Assembly (NCBI GenBank): GCA_009756935.1
Contig: VZDP01000002.1
Coordinates: 310,001 to 374,000 of the forward strand
Length of the DNA: 64,000 nt
Reading direction: 5' to 3'
Source of the DNA: Mesomycoplasma ovipneumoniae
GTDB taxonomy: Bacteria; Bacillota_I; Bacilli_A; Mycoplasmatales; Metamycoplasmataceae
Part shown: piece after piece, positions 44,001 to 57,700 of the stretch
Layout: every line of letters starts with the position of its first letter
How positions within the stretch are numbered: the stretch's first letter is position 1
Notes under the pieces: model-generated
Told to the model about the DNA's origin: nothing
Databases searched by the model: none
What the model saw: only the letters and a program-made list of their open reading frames with translations
Made by a program: the position numbers and the translations under genes

Positions 44001-47000
44001 GACTATCTTGGAAAGTAAATTGAAGTTTTCTTTTTGTATTAGCACTACTTTGGTATAAAAATTGCTCATTTTGGGCAAAGCTAACTGTAACATTAGCACT
44101 TGTATTATCAGATTTATAACTAATATCAGTAATTGTTGCTGATTCAGCATCAAGTATAAATTCTTTAGTTACTTTTTGGTCTGGTTGGGTGCCTGGTTGG
44201 GTACCTGGTTGACCAGCAGCAGCACCGTCAAAGCCATCAACTTTTTCTCCGCCTTGAATTTGGTCAGGTTGAGGCTGAGCTGGCAGACTATCAAGAACTT
44301 TTAGCTCTTCAATTTCGTATTGGCCAGCTTTTTCTAGACCGCTAATGTCAAAAACGGCATTTCCGTTGATTATTTCAGCACTATAAACAGTTGGAATTTG
44401 AGGCTGAACTGGTTGGCCAGTTTTTGACTTAATCTTAATTTGTAAAAATTTATTATTTCAATTAGCACCGTTATCATTTAATTTAACATTAATTTGAACA
44501 GAAGTCTCAGAAGTTGAAATTGGCTTAATTTGGGCTAAATTTGGTCTTGGTGAGAAAAATTGTTTTTCAAAACCAGCCTGAGTATTTGGTGAGTTATCAA
44601 ATTCAAATTTGAATTCTTGTTTTTTTAGATCAAGTTCATTTCGTACTTGAGTTGAGTCTTCTTTTAGCTTAATATTTTCAATTTCGTATTTATCTCCAGG
44701 AGATAAATTGCCTAATTGGAAAGTAATTGTTTTGGCTGATCTATCGACAGTTGCTTCAACTTGTTCAGTTTGGCTAGTTTGGGTTGATAAATTTCTATAG
44801 CTAAGCTCAATTTGTTTTTGACCTAAATAGTCATCAACATTATCAAGAGTAAGTTTAACATTTAGTGAGGTTGTCTGGATTGACTCAGTTTCAATTTTGA
44901 CAATTTTTGCAGTCTTAGCTGTTGTAACAAATGATTTTTTAGCTTCTAAATCTGTATCAGTTTCAAGTAGTTCAATTTCTTCTTCTTGAACTCCGCTTTG
45001 GGAGTCAACATTAACTAAAACTGGATCTAAACTACGTTTAGTACGTCTTGAAGAGAAAGTCGCAACACCAGGACTGGCAGCAGGAGCAGCTTCTTTTTCA
45101 AATTTAACTGATTTAATTTTATATTTTGTTGCCTTTTCTAAATTTAAAAAGGTAAAATCATAAATTCCATTAAGACTTGTTCCGCTTAAGGTTAAATTTT
45201 GTTGGGTTTGACCTTGGGTTTGAGCCCCACTAGTTGCATCAATTTTTTCTAACTCAACAATTAATTTTTTACCAGCAGTATATCTTCCATCATCTTTGAG
45301 CTCAAGTCTAAGACGAGCTTGGGTTTCAACTTCAGTATCAAATTCAATTTTTTTAATTACAGCTGCAGTAGCGATTATTTGGTCTTTATAAAAATCAAGA
45401 TCATCTAAATAAATATCAACTTTTGGAGTAGTAGGGTTAACATCGTCTTGGACTTGTTCAAAGCCAAGAATTACATATTGCTGACCGTTTTCAAGATTTT
45501 TTAGCTCAAAAGTTGTTTTTTGGCTGTTAACATTAGTTGTTGCTTCAACAATTTGTTCTTGTTGCTCGCCACCGTATTTTTTAAAGCGAACTTTGAGCTT
45601 GTTTTTGTTAAGAAAATCATCAAGCTTTTCGGTGGTTCCAGTTTGAGCATTTTGGTGATTTGGGATAAAATCTTTACCAAATTCAATTTCAAATTGAGCT
45701 GTGTTTTTAGTTCGGTCTGTTAGCTGAATTTTTGTAACATTAGCAGTTTTTGGAATAGTTTGGAATTCTGATTTTTCTGGTGAATCAAGCAACTTATCTT
45801 TAAAAGGAATTAGAGCCGGGCTAGTATTAGTATCGGCAAATTGAGCAAGGGAACGGCGAACTCGAGCACCTGCTTGGACAGGAGCGGTAGCCTGAGAATT
45901 TGTTGCACCTTCAAGTTTGAGTGAGTTTTTATCTATTTCATAAAGACCTTGTTTGTATAGGTCGGTAATATCAAATAAAATACGGGCACTATTTACTTTT
46001 GCACTAATTTTTCCTTCTTTAAAGTTAGCGTTTGTAGCTAGTGCCTCATCGCCATTTTTTGCTTTTAGACGGTATTTAAGTGTTGCGGTCTTACCATTAT
46101 AGACACCTTTTGCATCAGCTAAAATGAAAGTAGCAATTACACGCTGCTCGTAGGAATTATCATAGCCAACTTCAATAATTGCACTCTGAGTGAAAAATGA
46201 AGACTGGCTTGAGTCAAATTTGTGATCAGCATCGCCAAATAAAATATTTCTTTCGGTAAGTACTTTATTTGTATCTTGATTTAGTTCAACTTCTTTTGTA
46301 AGAACAATTGAATTAATATTGTATTTTGAACCAATTTCAAGATTACTTAGCTCAAAAGTTAAAGAATTATCATTAGTATTAGTCTGATCTGCAAAAGCGG
46401 ATAAAAGTTTTGATGAGCCAGCAAGAGAATAGTAAATTTTTACTTTGTCATTTCCAATTGCCTTAATTGTCTCAGGGCTAAAAGTTACTTTTAACTTAGC
46501 ACTTGTTTGTTGTTCGCTAAGATTTTCAATTTTAGTTAGAACCAAAGGAGCATGAACACCAAATATTTTTTGAGCCGGAGTTATTGTTTTTGAGACACTT
46601 AAAATATCCGAGTCGCCTTTTGATGACTTGTAGTCTTTAACTTCAATTTTTTCAATTAAATAGTTTTGTCCTTTTGAAAGCGAATCTATTGGCAAATTGG
46701 CAATTATTGAATTATTTTCAATAATTGCATCAATGGTCTTAGAAGTCCCGCCAGGTATTAGTTCTTTATAAGTTATTTTTGCTTTTTTTAGTGACTCTAG
46801 GATATTTTTAAAGGCAATATTAAGTTCAACTGCAGTGTCAGATTTTGTTGTATAAGTAATTGAACTAACAGCCGGACGGGTAGTTCAGGTTAGTTTATTT
46901 GTGCTAATATTAGGACCAAAATTTAAAAATAATTTATTAACAAATTCGTTTGTTGAGTCAGCAATTCCGACTGAGTCAATTAAATAATTAGTTCCGGGCT

Positions 47001-48657
47001 CAAGGTTAATTAAATCCCAACTAAGAACCAATTTATTACCATTAATACTAAAAGCTTGTGCCTGAGATTTAATTAAATTACTTGATCCGGCTACTTTAAA
47101 GTATAGTGTTGCAATTTTATCTTTAATAAAATCATCAACTGAATCAAGAATCATGCTAATGCGACTTTGATCTTCGCTAATTCGGTCAACAACCACTGAT
47201 TCAACCATTGCACTTGTTGCATTAGTAAAGAACTTTTTCTGTTTTTGGTCAAAATTTTGGGCAAAGAAAATTTGACTAGTCTGAGGCTGACCGTTTTCGT
47301 CAAAATTTGTGGCGTCCCCTACAACTTCAAGTGATGAAATTGTAAAGTGTTTTTCTTTTGGTAAATTTTTTGCCAAAGAAAATAGCTTGTTTCCAACTAC
47401 ATGGGCTGAACTTGACAGCATTTTTGTAGGCTGGTCATCAGCAAAGAAATTAATTTTTACTTCTTTACCATTTAACATTAATGATTGGTCATTAAATTTA
47501 ATATCAAAACTTGAGGTATTATTTGCATCAACAAAAGTTCTAATTCGGGCAATTTCAGGTGCAGAAATAAATGAAAGATTATTATTTGTTGAAATTGCTA
47601 GTGAGCCAGAATTATTCCAAATTCGTGAAATTCAGAATTTGGTTCCCCCAGGAATTTGTTTTAAATCTAAATTAGCAAAAACTTTATTGTTTTGGACAAT
47701 TAAGCTAACATCATTTGCAACGCCAAATTGGAAATTATCTAGTTCGTCTTTGTAATAATATTCTAAATTAATTTTTTCATTTGGATTAATTTTAATATTT
47801 TTGTTTTCAAAAGCTAGCGAAATCTCAAGTAAAGCTGAATTTAGACCGTAGGCTTTTTGGCTAAGATTTAAAATTTTACCAGCAATTGGACTTGGGGCAA
47901 AATAACGATTAGCCAAAGGCGAAATTGCCAAATCAAAAAGCTGATCAGGATCGCCAAAGTAATATTTTGTGCCAACAATTTCGTATTTTTGATTGCGATC
48001 TAAATTTCTGAGCACAAAACTAGCTTGTTTTTGGTCATTTTTGGCAACAAGTTGCCCTTTTGCTTCAAGAATTTTATTTGAACCAATTTCTTTGTAGTAC
48101 AAAATTAAATTAGCTGAATCAAGTAAATTTTGTGAGTCAAATAAATCAAGATCTAAAATTGTATCATTTTCAATATCATAATGACTAAATTTTTCAACTT
48201 GATTTTTTGTTGAAAAAAACTGCGAAGTTTTTGAAAAACTAAAATAATAACGCGGATTATTTGGGGCTACAAGTTGTAATTCATAAATTGAACCACCCAG
48301 CAAATTATCGGCATAAGTATGGAAAGTGTCAGTTTTTGGGTCATACTCGACTTTAGTTTTAACACTATAACGCGATTTTTGACTAATATAAACAAGTTCT
48401 AAATCAGCTTTTTTTGCCCAGTCAGTATCTTGTTTTGTTTTACCTTGGAGTTTAAAACTAAAATCACCTGAATTAGGACTTACATTATCAGCAACAAAAT
48501 TTTGGACATAGATTGTTTTTGGAGTAATTACTTTGGCAAGATAAGGCGAGAGCGAAACAATAGCACCGGTTAAAAAACCGCTGCTTGCAAGTAATTTTTT
48601 ACTAAGATGGTTGTTAATTGTTTTATTGTTTTGGTATTCTTGATTTGCTTTTTTCAT
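40948..48657 (-). CDS. Giant repeat surface protein 2 (2569 codons, cut short by a frameshift)
   Basis: Starts at ATG 48657 with AAAGGAGA upstream, 55 nt after the 4016-codon gene and probably in the same operon. A basic N-terminus and hydrophobic helix (LSKKLLASSGFLTGAIVSLS) anchor it. The rest is more than 15 Ig/FN3-like units of about 110-150 residues, each ending in a pattern like FELKNLENGQQYVILGF. Such units resemble the DUF1410-type repeats of mycoplasmas and ureaplasmas. Polybasic sites (ARVRRSLAQ, SRRTKRSLD, SRRRRSTT) sit in Ser/Gly/Ala-rich linkers and could be cut. Near 41057-41062 one base appears missing: translation runs into KVKKILELPF-stop at 40948, while homology continues in another frame. 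Confidence 0.8.
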
Positions 48658-48712
48658 AATTATCTCCTTTAATTGGTTAAAATAGAGCGCTTACTTACGT
48701 TAGAAATAATGA

Positions 48713-51700
48713 TTAATAAGTAATTCTAAGTCAGGCTTTATCATGTGATACCCATGGGACAAAATAAGGATTTTCAGCATCGACTTGGAGTCCATCATAA
48801 CCTTTTACTGGTAAGAGGTATTTATGTCCTCCTCCATTAGTAAGATTAAATTTATACTGTTGATTTGCATTATAAATATTACCACCAACATCTTGCTTTA
48901 AAAAGCGATTTTGGGTAAAATTTGGCGGTAAATAAGGGAAAACTAGTAGACCCATGAAATTTAAATTTGTCCCAGCTTTTGGAAGTTCTTTTTCGGATCA
49001 GTTAGGAGGAGCTAAATTTATTCAAAGAGTCTGGTCATTAACGTTAATATCGTCTTGTAATCTTATAGGAAGACCGTTTTTATTTCCAAATAAATAGATT
49101 TTTCCTGTTTGATCGACAAAAGCTGCATAAGAAACAGTTGGCAAGATTTCCTGAAGTTTGACACCGAAGCCAATTTTATTTTCCGGATTGTTAAATTGAA
49201 TTCTTAGTCATTTTCCGGCTGGGTCGTATTCAGCAGATTTTATACCAAAAGGATGGCGAGTTTGTTTTGTAAAAAGATCGGTAAGATAACTACTCATGTC
49301 TCTATTTGCATACTGCACTCCATAAACTTGATCGGCTATATTTGGATTGGCCATACCTGGATTATTATCATTTCCAGTAACAAGAGTTCTAACAGGTCCG
49401 GTTGGGCCAATAAAAAAAGTTTTAGAATAATTTAAGTTGTTGGAACCAGCATTGTTAAAATCCTTATTTATTTTTTCGAAAAGTGATCTTTGAAAGGCTT
49501 CAACTATTCCTCACCCTTGACTATTTTTATCATATTGTCTAACTTCTGATCCATGCCATACATTTCCGGATGGATTTGCCCAAAAGTTACCTCAATAAGG
49601 ATCTTCCTTTTGAATTATTGGGGAGGTCATAAATGTAAGGTTTACATTGGCCGATAAAGTAGGTACTAATGGTTGGTAATCATTGATGTTTTGGGTTCTT
49701 GTTTTATTTGGATTTAATAATTTTGGATAAATACTAATAATTTTTTTAGCAAACGCTTGAGGATTTGACCAATGATAAGTGATTATTAAACCAATTTTTG
49801 TTATTTTATCTTTAACTTCAACTTTTGCTAGTCTAATGGTATAAAATTTATTATTAGACAAGTTCTCTATTGGAGTTGGTGTTGGTTCTAAAGTTTTAGG
49901 GATCTGCTTGGTTAATTCAATATATTCTTTATTTGGATTATTTATGAGATCACCAAATGGATTGGAAAGATTATAGTCATAACCTTTTAGATCAAAATCA
50001 AGATTATAAGTTGAAGATGAATCTTGGGCAAAACGATTAGAAGGAGCCGCACCGGTTATTCCAATATCATTCGATCCATCAACTTTATAAAGATTTGTTC
50101 CATTTTTTGATGGTTCACAAATTATACCTGCTTGAAAATCGAAAAAAATATTACTTGACAATTCAACTCATTTAGCTAAATCATTTGTACCTTGAATTTG
50201 AGCTTTACTAAATTGATCTCTTAATGGCCCTAAAAGATTTTTTGGATCTTCAAATTCCATTTCAATATAAGCACCAATTTGGTTTAGTGGCTTAATTTCA
50301 GATTTTTTGAGCAAAATTCTGTTTGTATATTTGGCAAAATCTTCAAGTTCGATTGTTTGAATTCGTGACACTTGACTATTTTGAGAATTAGAACCAGAAG
50401 AATAGGCTTCAGGGTCTGGGTTTTTGTTGTCTGTCTGATTAGTATTAATATTACTTATAATTTTTGAAAATACTGATTGTGATCGATTGTCATTATCTCT
50501 AAAATATTTATATTGAATAGCAACACGCATCTTGTAATATGATAGCCAAGATGCATCACCTTTAAGAGTAAAAGCAAAATAACGACGATAAGGGTTAAAA
50601 TCAGTATTATTTTGGTTATTTAATTGTTGTAGCTCATTGTTATATTCTACTAATGCCTTAACCCCGTCAAGTGCATTTTTTTGTCTTTCTAATTCAATCT
50701 TTTGTTTCTCGATTGCTTTCTTAATTTCAATACCTTCGGCGATTAATTCGCGTTTATATTCTTCTTGGAAACTAGTAGTTGCTAGTTTTTTAAGTAATTC
50801 AATACGCTTTTTATCCTGAGTTTCAAAGTTTTGGATATCGTTCTCAATTGTTTTAATTTTTTGGTCGAGAATATCTTTTTGAATTAAAAGTCGTTGTAAT
50901 TCAGGGTTTTCAGTATATTCAATTGGTGGACCGGTTAACTCACGTGGATTATATAATTCAACTAATGAACCTGTATTGTTTGGTTCATATTTTGCCACTT
51001 GTTCTCAACTTGAGGCATCATTAGTATTATTCTTTTTATCTTTATCTTCAACTCCCTCAAGAATTAGTTTTCAATCTTTCATTGATGATTCATCAATTGC
51101 TAGATAAGGATCATCAAAAGCAAAATAAATAGTTTGTTCAAAAGTGTCTTCTTTTCCTGAGTGATTGTAAAAATTAGTAATTCCAGCTTTTACTAATGGA
51201 GGCTGAGCTAACTGAGTTGTAAACTCAAGATTATTAGTATTAGGGGCAGTAGCTTGGGTATCATCAAGATTTAAAGTAAGTTGCTTTGAACCATCAGTTT
51301 CAACTGTTTTAATTTGAGTAATTTTATAAGTTGTTGAAGGATAGAAATTAGCATCATTAGCATCGGTGACTTGTTGGTTGACTAGACTTGCAACAAGTGC
51401 ATTTTTGCTATTTTCAAATCTGACATTAAAGTCATATTCTCTTTCATGGTTGTTATTATCACCAGATTTTAATTCTGTGCCATTAGGACCTAGTGGCTTA
51501 AATTTAACTTTAATTTGTTTATTATTTAGTGATCACATTGAAACTGGATCTAAATTTAGGGTTAAATTTTCAGGAACATATTCAGGTTTAGGAGTAGGAG
51601 TAGGAGGGTTGGTGGTACTATAATTTCTAGGTGCTTGGGTTAAAATAATTCTTTCAGGTGAGAGTTCAGTAAAAGAGGTTTTAAATACTTTTGCATCAGT

Positions 51701-54700
51701 GCTAGCTTTTGTTGAGGCTCCACCACCAGATCCTTCCAATTTAAGTCTATAATTATCTTCACCAAAAGGAATTTCAAGATCTTGACCTTGAAGTTTTAAA
51801 ATTTTGTACTCAAGATTTGGAATTAAATTATCTAAATCATATTCAATTTCAAATCTAGATTTATCTTTAAAAGTTGTAACTTGTGATTGGGTAATTAAAG
51901 TAATTGGAATTTTACTTGTTGTTTGTTGGTTTGGATCAGGTTGAATAGATAAAACAATTGGATTTTTAACAACACGATCAAAGTTAGCAGGATCACCTTT
52001 TAATTTAATTTTTAATTTTGCACTTGTATCTGTAAGATTAGAAACAACTAAAGATTCAATAACAGTTGGAATAATAACTTCTGACTCGAGTTTAGGAGCA
52101 TACTCTAAATTATATTGTCTTTCAGGAACGGTAACAACAATATCTTCAGGACGTTTACCTTTAAGATCGGTAGTTGATGAAACTCCTTTGAGTGTAAATT
52201 CAAAACCAATTTTGGTTCCTGGTTGGATTTGATTTGGAGCTTTAGTAGCTAAATCAATATCAACTTTATAAGGAGTTGCTGTTTTAGCTGGATCTTTAGT
52301 TACTTGTAGATCTTGAATTGTAGTTATATCAGTATTATTGTTTTTATTTTTAATTTTAACATCAAATGTTGCACCGTCTAAAAATGAATTGTCATTGTCA
52401 AAATAAAGATTTACATTTCCAAAAACTTTTGACCCATCTTCTTTTGTAGGATTAAGTCCTCCTGAATTTTGGGTAGAACCTGAACTTCCAGTATTTCCCC
52501 CATTAGTTCCAGTTTTTAAGCCAGTAACCTCTAAGTCAGCAAGGAAAATTTGTTGAACTGTTGGTGTAAATTTTAAATTTGTTGAACTAGCTAAATGATC
52601 AATTTTAACTCCACCAATTTGAAAGTTTTTAATGTCATAAGTGTGGAATCTATCAAGGTTGTTTAATTTAAAAGTAACTGTCCCTTTTGTTGGGTCATAT
52701 TGTTCTTGGGAAATAAAGCTAATTTCTTTTCTATCCGCTGTAGTTCCGGGAGCAGTACCTGCCGCCGGAGCCGCTGTAGAAGCATCTGAACGAACAATAG
52801 TAATTGTTGCAAAACTTCTTGGAATTTGTAAAAAATGTTTATTAAAATTAAATTCTAAAGTTGCTGATCTTCCGTCGGCATCTGTATTATCATCTTGGGA
52901 AAAATTAGTTGCTTCTTGATATGCAAATTGAGCTTTAGTTTCAAAAAATGGAATTTTTTGATTATCAGGAGCCTTTTTGACCTCAACTGAGTCAAATTTG
53001 GCAACTTCCATTTGACCTGGACCTAAAGTTGTTGGTCTAACTGTATTTCTTCGAGCATCAACAGTTTTAATTTTTAAATTAGAGTTTGAATTTGCTAATG
53101 CACCCCCTGAATCTGGTGTGGTAGCTTCTTTAATTGTAAATTTAGTAATTTCGTAAGTTTTATTTGGGGCTAAACTAGCTTGTGTTGTAGGATCTTTTGA
53201 ACTATTATTATCAATTGTTACTCGTGAAATTGGACCATCAGGAATAAAACTAAATTTAGTTACTGGAGGAGTAGTGGCTCTAGCACCTCTACCTGGTGGA
53301 GTAGTTGGTGCTGTTTGGTCAAGTTTTTCGGTAATTTCAAGTTCAACTTTGTGTTTGTTTCTTCAAAGATATTCGTCTTTTTCGTCAAATTGGAAAATAA
53401 CATTTGCTGCAGTATCTTGATAGGCACCAACTTGGGAAAAATTAGTAAGTCAAGCTTTTTTTCCTGGAGTTGTAAACTGAGTTTTGTCAACTCTGTTAGT
53501 TTTATACTCAGAAAGTTCAATTTTTTGATCTTTATAAGCAAAAAACTCAATATTATAAAGTGAAGCTTTATTTAAATTAGTTTCAAAAGTAGCAACATAA
53601 AAATGTGAAGCGCCTGTTTGTCTTCCTGAATCATTTAATTTTTTAATTGAACTAGCTTTTCTTATTTGTTCATATTTTTTAAGAGACTCATTGTATAGTT
53701 GTACTCTAAAATTATTTTTATCACTATCTTGGTCAGATAGATCTTCTGAAGAAATAAAGTATGCATAAATTGTTGCATCAATTCCTGAAAACTTATCTTT
53801 TTCTTCAACATAAATTAACTGATCATACAAGGCAATTGGACTTGTTTGAATAATTGATGTTTCATTAATTGTTTTGTTGCCTTGTGAAGTATCACTATCA
53901 AAAGTCGCTAAAGAATTATAATTTGAGTTAAAATCAACAAGATTTTGAGTTGAAACACTTCGTCTTACCCGACCAGAAGTTGAACCTGGTTTTTGAATTA
54001 GTTCAACTTTTGTGATTTTATAATTATAAGTTTCAAATAATTTGTTTTGATCAATTATCTTGTCTTCAGTAGAAATGCTTCGCTCAATACCTTGTGGCTT
54101 AGTTGAAAGTGTATTAGTGTCACGATCAACTCTTAGTCTTGTAGCAGCTTCTGGTATAATTAGTGTTTTTTGACCGTTAGTATACTTATCTGTAAGCTCA
54201 ACGCTAACAGTTGAGTCAGAATTAATTATTCCATTAACAGTTGAAGTTGTTACATTTCTGCTTGTCTTATCAATCCGTTGGTAAGAAACTCTAACGGTAT
54301 AATTTTCTAAATATTGGGCAACTTGATCATCAAGGGTAATTTTAACATTAGCTGTTTTTTTGCTTGAATTGTAAGTTGAGTCAATTTTTTTAACACTAAA
54401 GCTAGTTGGGGTTGTTCGAAATAGTTTGTCTTCGTATTTAACTGACTTATCATCAAAGGCAATTACTTGTTCAGCATTGTTATTATCTGCATAATTAACT
54501 GAAACAATTTGGTAATAATTTAGTGTTTTTAAATTATTTGCCCTAAAAGTATACTCAGAAGTACTTGATCCTGCTGCTGGACGACCAATTAAATCTGCTT
54601 TGTGTTCTTGACCATCGGTAATGTCAATATAATGCAATTTAATTGTTGGTGATTGAGCATCCAATAATAAAGTTGAATTTAATGTAATTCTTAATTCAGC

Positions 54701-57700
54701 ATTAGTTCCTGAAAGATTAACTTTTTCAACTGCACTAATAAATGAAGCTGTATCAAAAGTAGTCTTAACTGCAGGGGCTGGGACAGAAGCAGGTACTGTT
54801 GGATCTTGAAGCGGACTTGTTGAGATATTTACATTTAAAAAGTTAGTATTAGCTAGAGTTGCCGCTTGAGAATCAGCAGGGGAAGTTGCAGGAGCCGGAG
54901 CAGCTGGAGCAGCTGCAGAACCCGCAGGAGCTGTACCTGCAACTTGAGAACCATCTTGGAATTGACTAGCTCCAGAAGAAGAACTATCAAAAACACTAAG
55001 ACTACGACGTGAACGAGCCAAAGGAACAAGACTTGAAGGCTGACTTGCTGAGTGTGTTTTGGTTGAATCAGTTGAAGTTATTGTGTTTAGCGGGAAAAAT
55101 TTAACTACTTTTTGGTTTTGATCTACATCTGGAATAAACTCAAGTTTTGAAATTTCAAAACGACTTCCTACCGGAACCTTAGTTGCTAAATTATCTTTAT
55201 TAATTCGAAAAACAGCAAGACCATCTTGGTCAACAGTTGTCTCAACACTAAGATCAGGATCGTCGGCACCTGCGGCTTGGAATTTTTTAAATGTTAGTCT
55301 AACTTTATTGTTAACTAAAAATCAGTTTTTATTAATATCAAAAACCATTCTTAGAACCGCACCATGACGTTTAAATTCAGTTTGGGCAATATAATTAGGA
55401 GTAACATCCCGGGCAGTTGTTGCAAATTCTTTTTGGTCTTCAGTAAGAGTATTTAAAAATCCAAGGCGAACGCCGTTGACAAAAATATCAACAATTGAAT
55501 AAACTGTATATTTTTCTAGATCTTCTAATAAAAATTTAACAGTAGCTACGTTGTTTTGTTCATCAAAACTAATTTGGGCACCTGCCTGAGAAATTGCACC
55601 GGTACGATTTGACTTTACAACTAATTTAATGTCTTGGGCTGCATTATTGGCTTTAGATCCGCTACCAACATAATCTTTGAAAAATTGTTTTGGATCTTTA
55701 ATTTTAAGCTCAATACCAGCTTGAGTATCAGTTAAATTAGTTTGCTCGAGGGTTAAGCTAGGCATTTTTGCTTTTAATTCTTGTTCGAGTAAAGTTTTGT
55801 CAATTTTAATTTCAGAAATTAAAGACTTTGTTGAAAAGAATTTTTTGTGTTTGTCTTCAACTTCAGTTTTGTCAAAAACTACATTAATATTATTTGCAAC
55901 TGGACTTGCCTCAGGAGCTTGACGCCGAACACGACGCCCAAGTGAACGAGTATTGCGAACTTGTACTTTTTTAGATAATTTTAAATCTTTAACTTCATAA
56001 GTACTTGCCTCATCAAGACCATCAATTGTAAATACAGCCTGATTATTTGAAACAGTAACTTTGCTTGATTTTTTAACTTCAGTGTCTTTAGTTTTTAGAA
56101 CATATTCAAGTTCAGCTTCAAATTGTTCATTTAAAATATCATCATTAACTGAGTCAAAAAAGACTGTAAGTTCAACACTTGTCTCTGAGACATCAACATA
56201 AGAAATATTTTTAACACTAACAGTGGTTAGTTGTGTTACAAATGTCTTAGGTTGATCAACTATATTTGCTGCAAAAGGAATTGAATAAATACCATTTGGC
56301 CGAACAACAGAAATTGAACTAACTTCGTATTTTGTTAGTTTTTCTAAATTATTATTAAATTCAAATTCAACTGAAGCAGAAGTTTCAGCTTTTTGCCCAG
56401 CAACTGAATCTTTAGCATTAATTTTTGCTGAAGCTAGTACTATTTTCCCAGTTTGTTTGTTAATTAATGTTAATGTTGCAAGTTGATCTTTTTTTAGTTT
56501 TAGTATTTCATTATTTGAGTTAGAAAATTCAACTTTAATTTTTGCTGACTGTTGTTTGTCAATGTTGGTTGTTGAATCAGCTGGGTTAAATTCAATACTT
56601 GAGACAACAACGTCAGTTGCAAATTTTAGAGTTTTTTGGTTTGAATCAGCAGTAATTTCAGCTGATTTTGCATTTGCATCACTTTGGGCTAGAAAATCAT
56701 TAACTATTTTAAATTTAGGACCGCTTGATTTATATTGATCATTTGTTTTTACATCAGATTTGTTTGCCAAACTTAAAAGGGCAATTTTAAAGTCTTTACC
56801 TTCAGCAAGACCGTCAAAAGTAATTTCAGCTTTTAGCCGTCCGTCGTCTAGTTTTTGAATTTGAACTGTTTTTTTAGTGTTGGTGGTTGCACTTTGGGTC
56901 AAAGCATCAACGGTAACAAGTTGAGCAACCGGATCACCATCTTGCTTAATTTCAACGTCAATATTTTTACCAGCTAAATAAGAGTCTCTAATTGGGTCAA
57001 AATAAATTTCGGCCTTAACAGAGTTTTGTTTAATATCTGAATAGACAAGATTTTTAACTTCAATACTATCAACATTTACAACAAAACTTTTAGTACTATC
57101 TTCTTTAAAATTATTCTCATCTTTAAAAATTAAATAATCAGGACGAGAATAGTCATTTACTGAAACTAGTTCGTATTTTACTGCTCGATCAAGATTTGAA
57201 AAAGTAAATTCAGCTTCAACTTGACCGTCTTTTTCTTTTGCTGGAGCACTTGAGGCTACAATTGCATCAGTTTGGGTATTTTTTATTAAAAGGGTTAGCT
57301 GTTTTTTTGTACCAGCAACTTGCTGTAAGAGTAATTTTTGGGCATCGGCAAAAGTTAGCTTTACTTTAACAGTCTCTTCTTTATTTGAAGTTACGCTAAA
57401 AGTTTTTAGCTCAGGAGATGAGTAGAATTTTTCAGACGCAATACTTGTTTTTTCAAGATTTGGATTGTAATTGTCAAGCCTTTTTTGGAATAAAAAGCCA
57501 ACTGAAGTTTGAATATCTTTATTTTTTGTCTCGTTAGTAATACTTAAAATTGAATACTCTGAACCAGCCTCAACTGAATTATCAAAATTTAATTTCAATA
57601 CTAAATTTGAATCAACAGTCCCACTTGCCTCGATAGTTTTTTTATCTTTTGAATTTTGAAGAACAACTTTGATTTTGTCTCCGGTCAAAAAAGTATCACT

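Noticed and set aside
37002..48657. Three independent genes instead of one broken gene
   Set aside because: The two downstream parts have no start or ribosome site, continue the same repeat architecture, and end like the inverted cassette.
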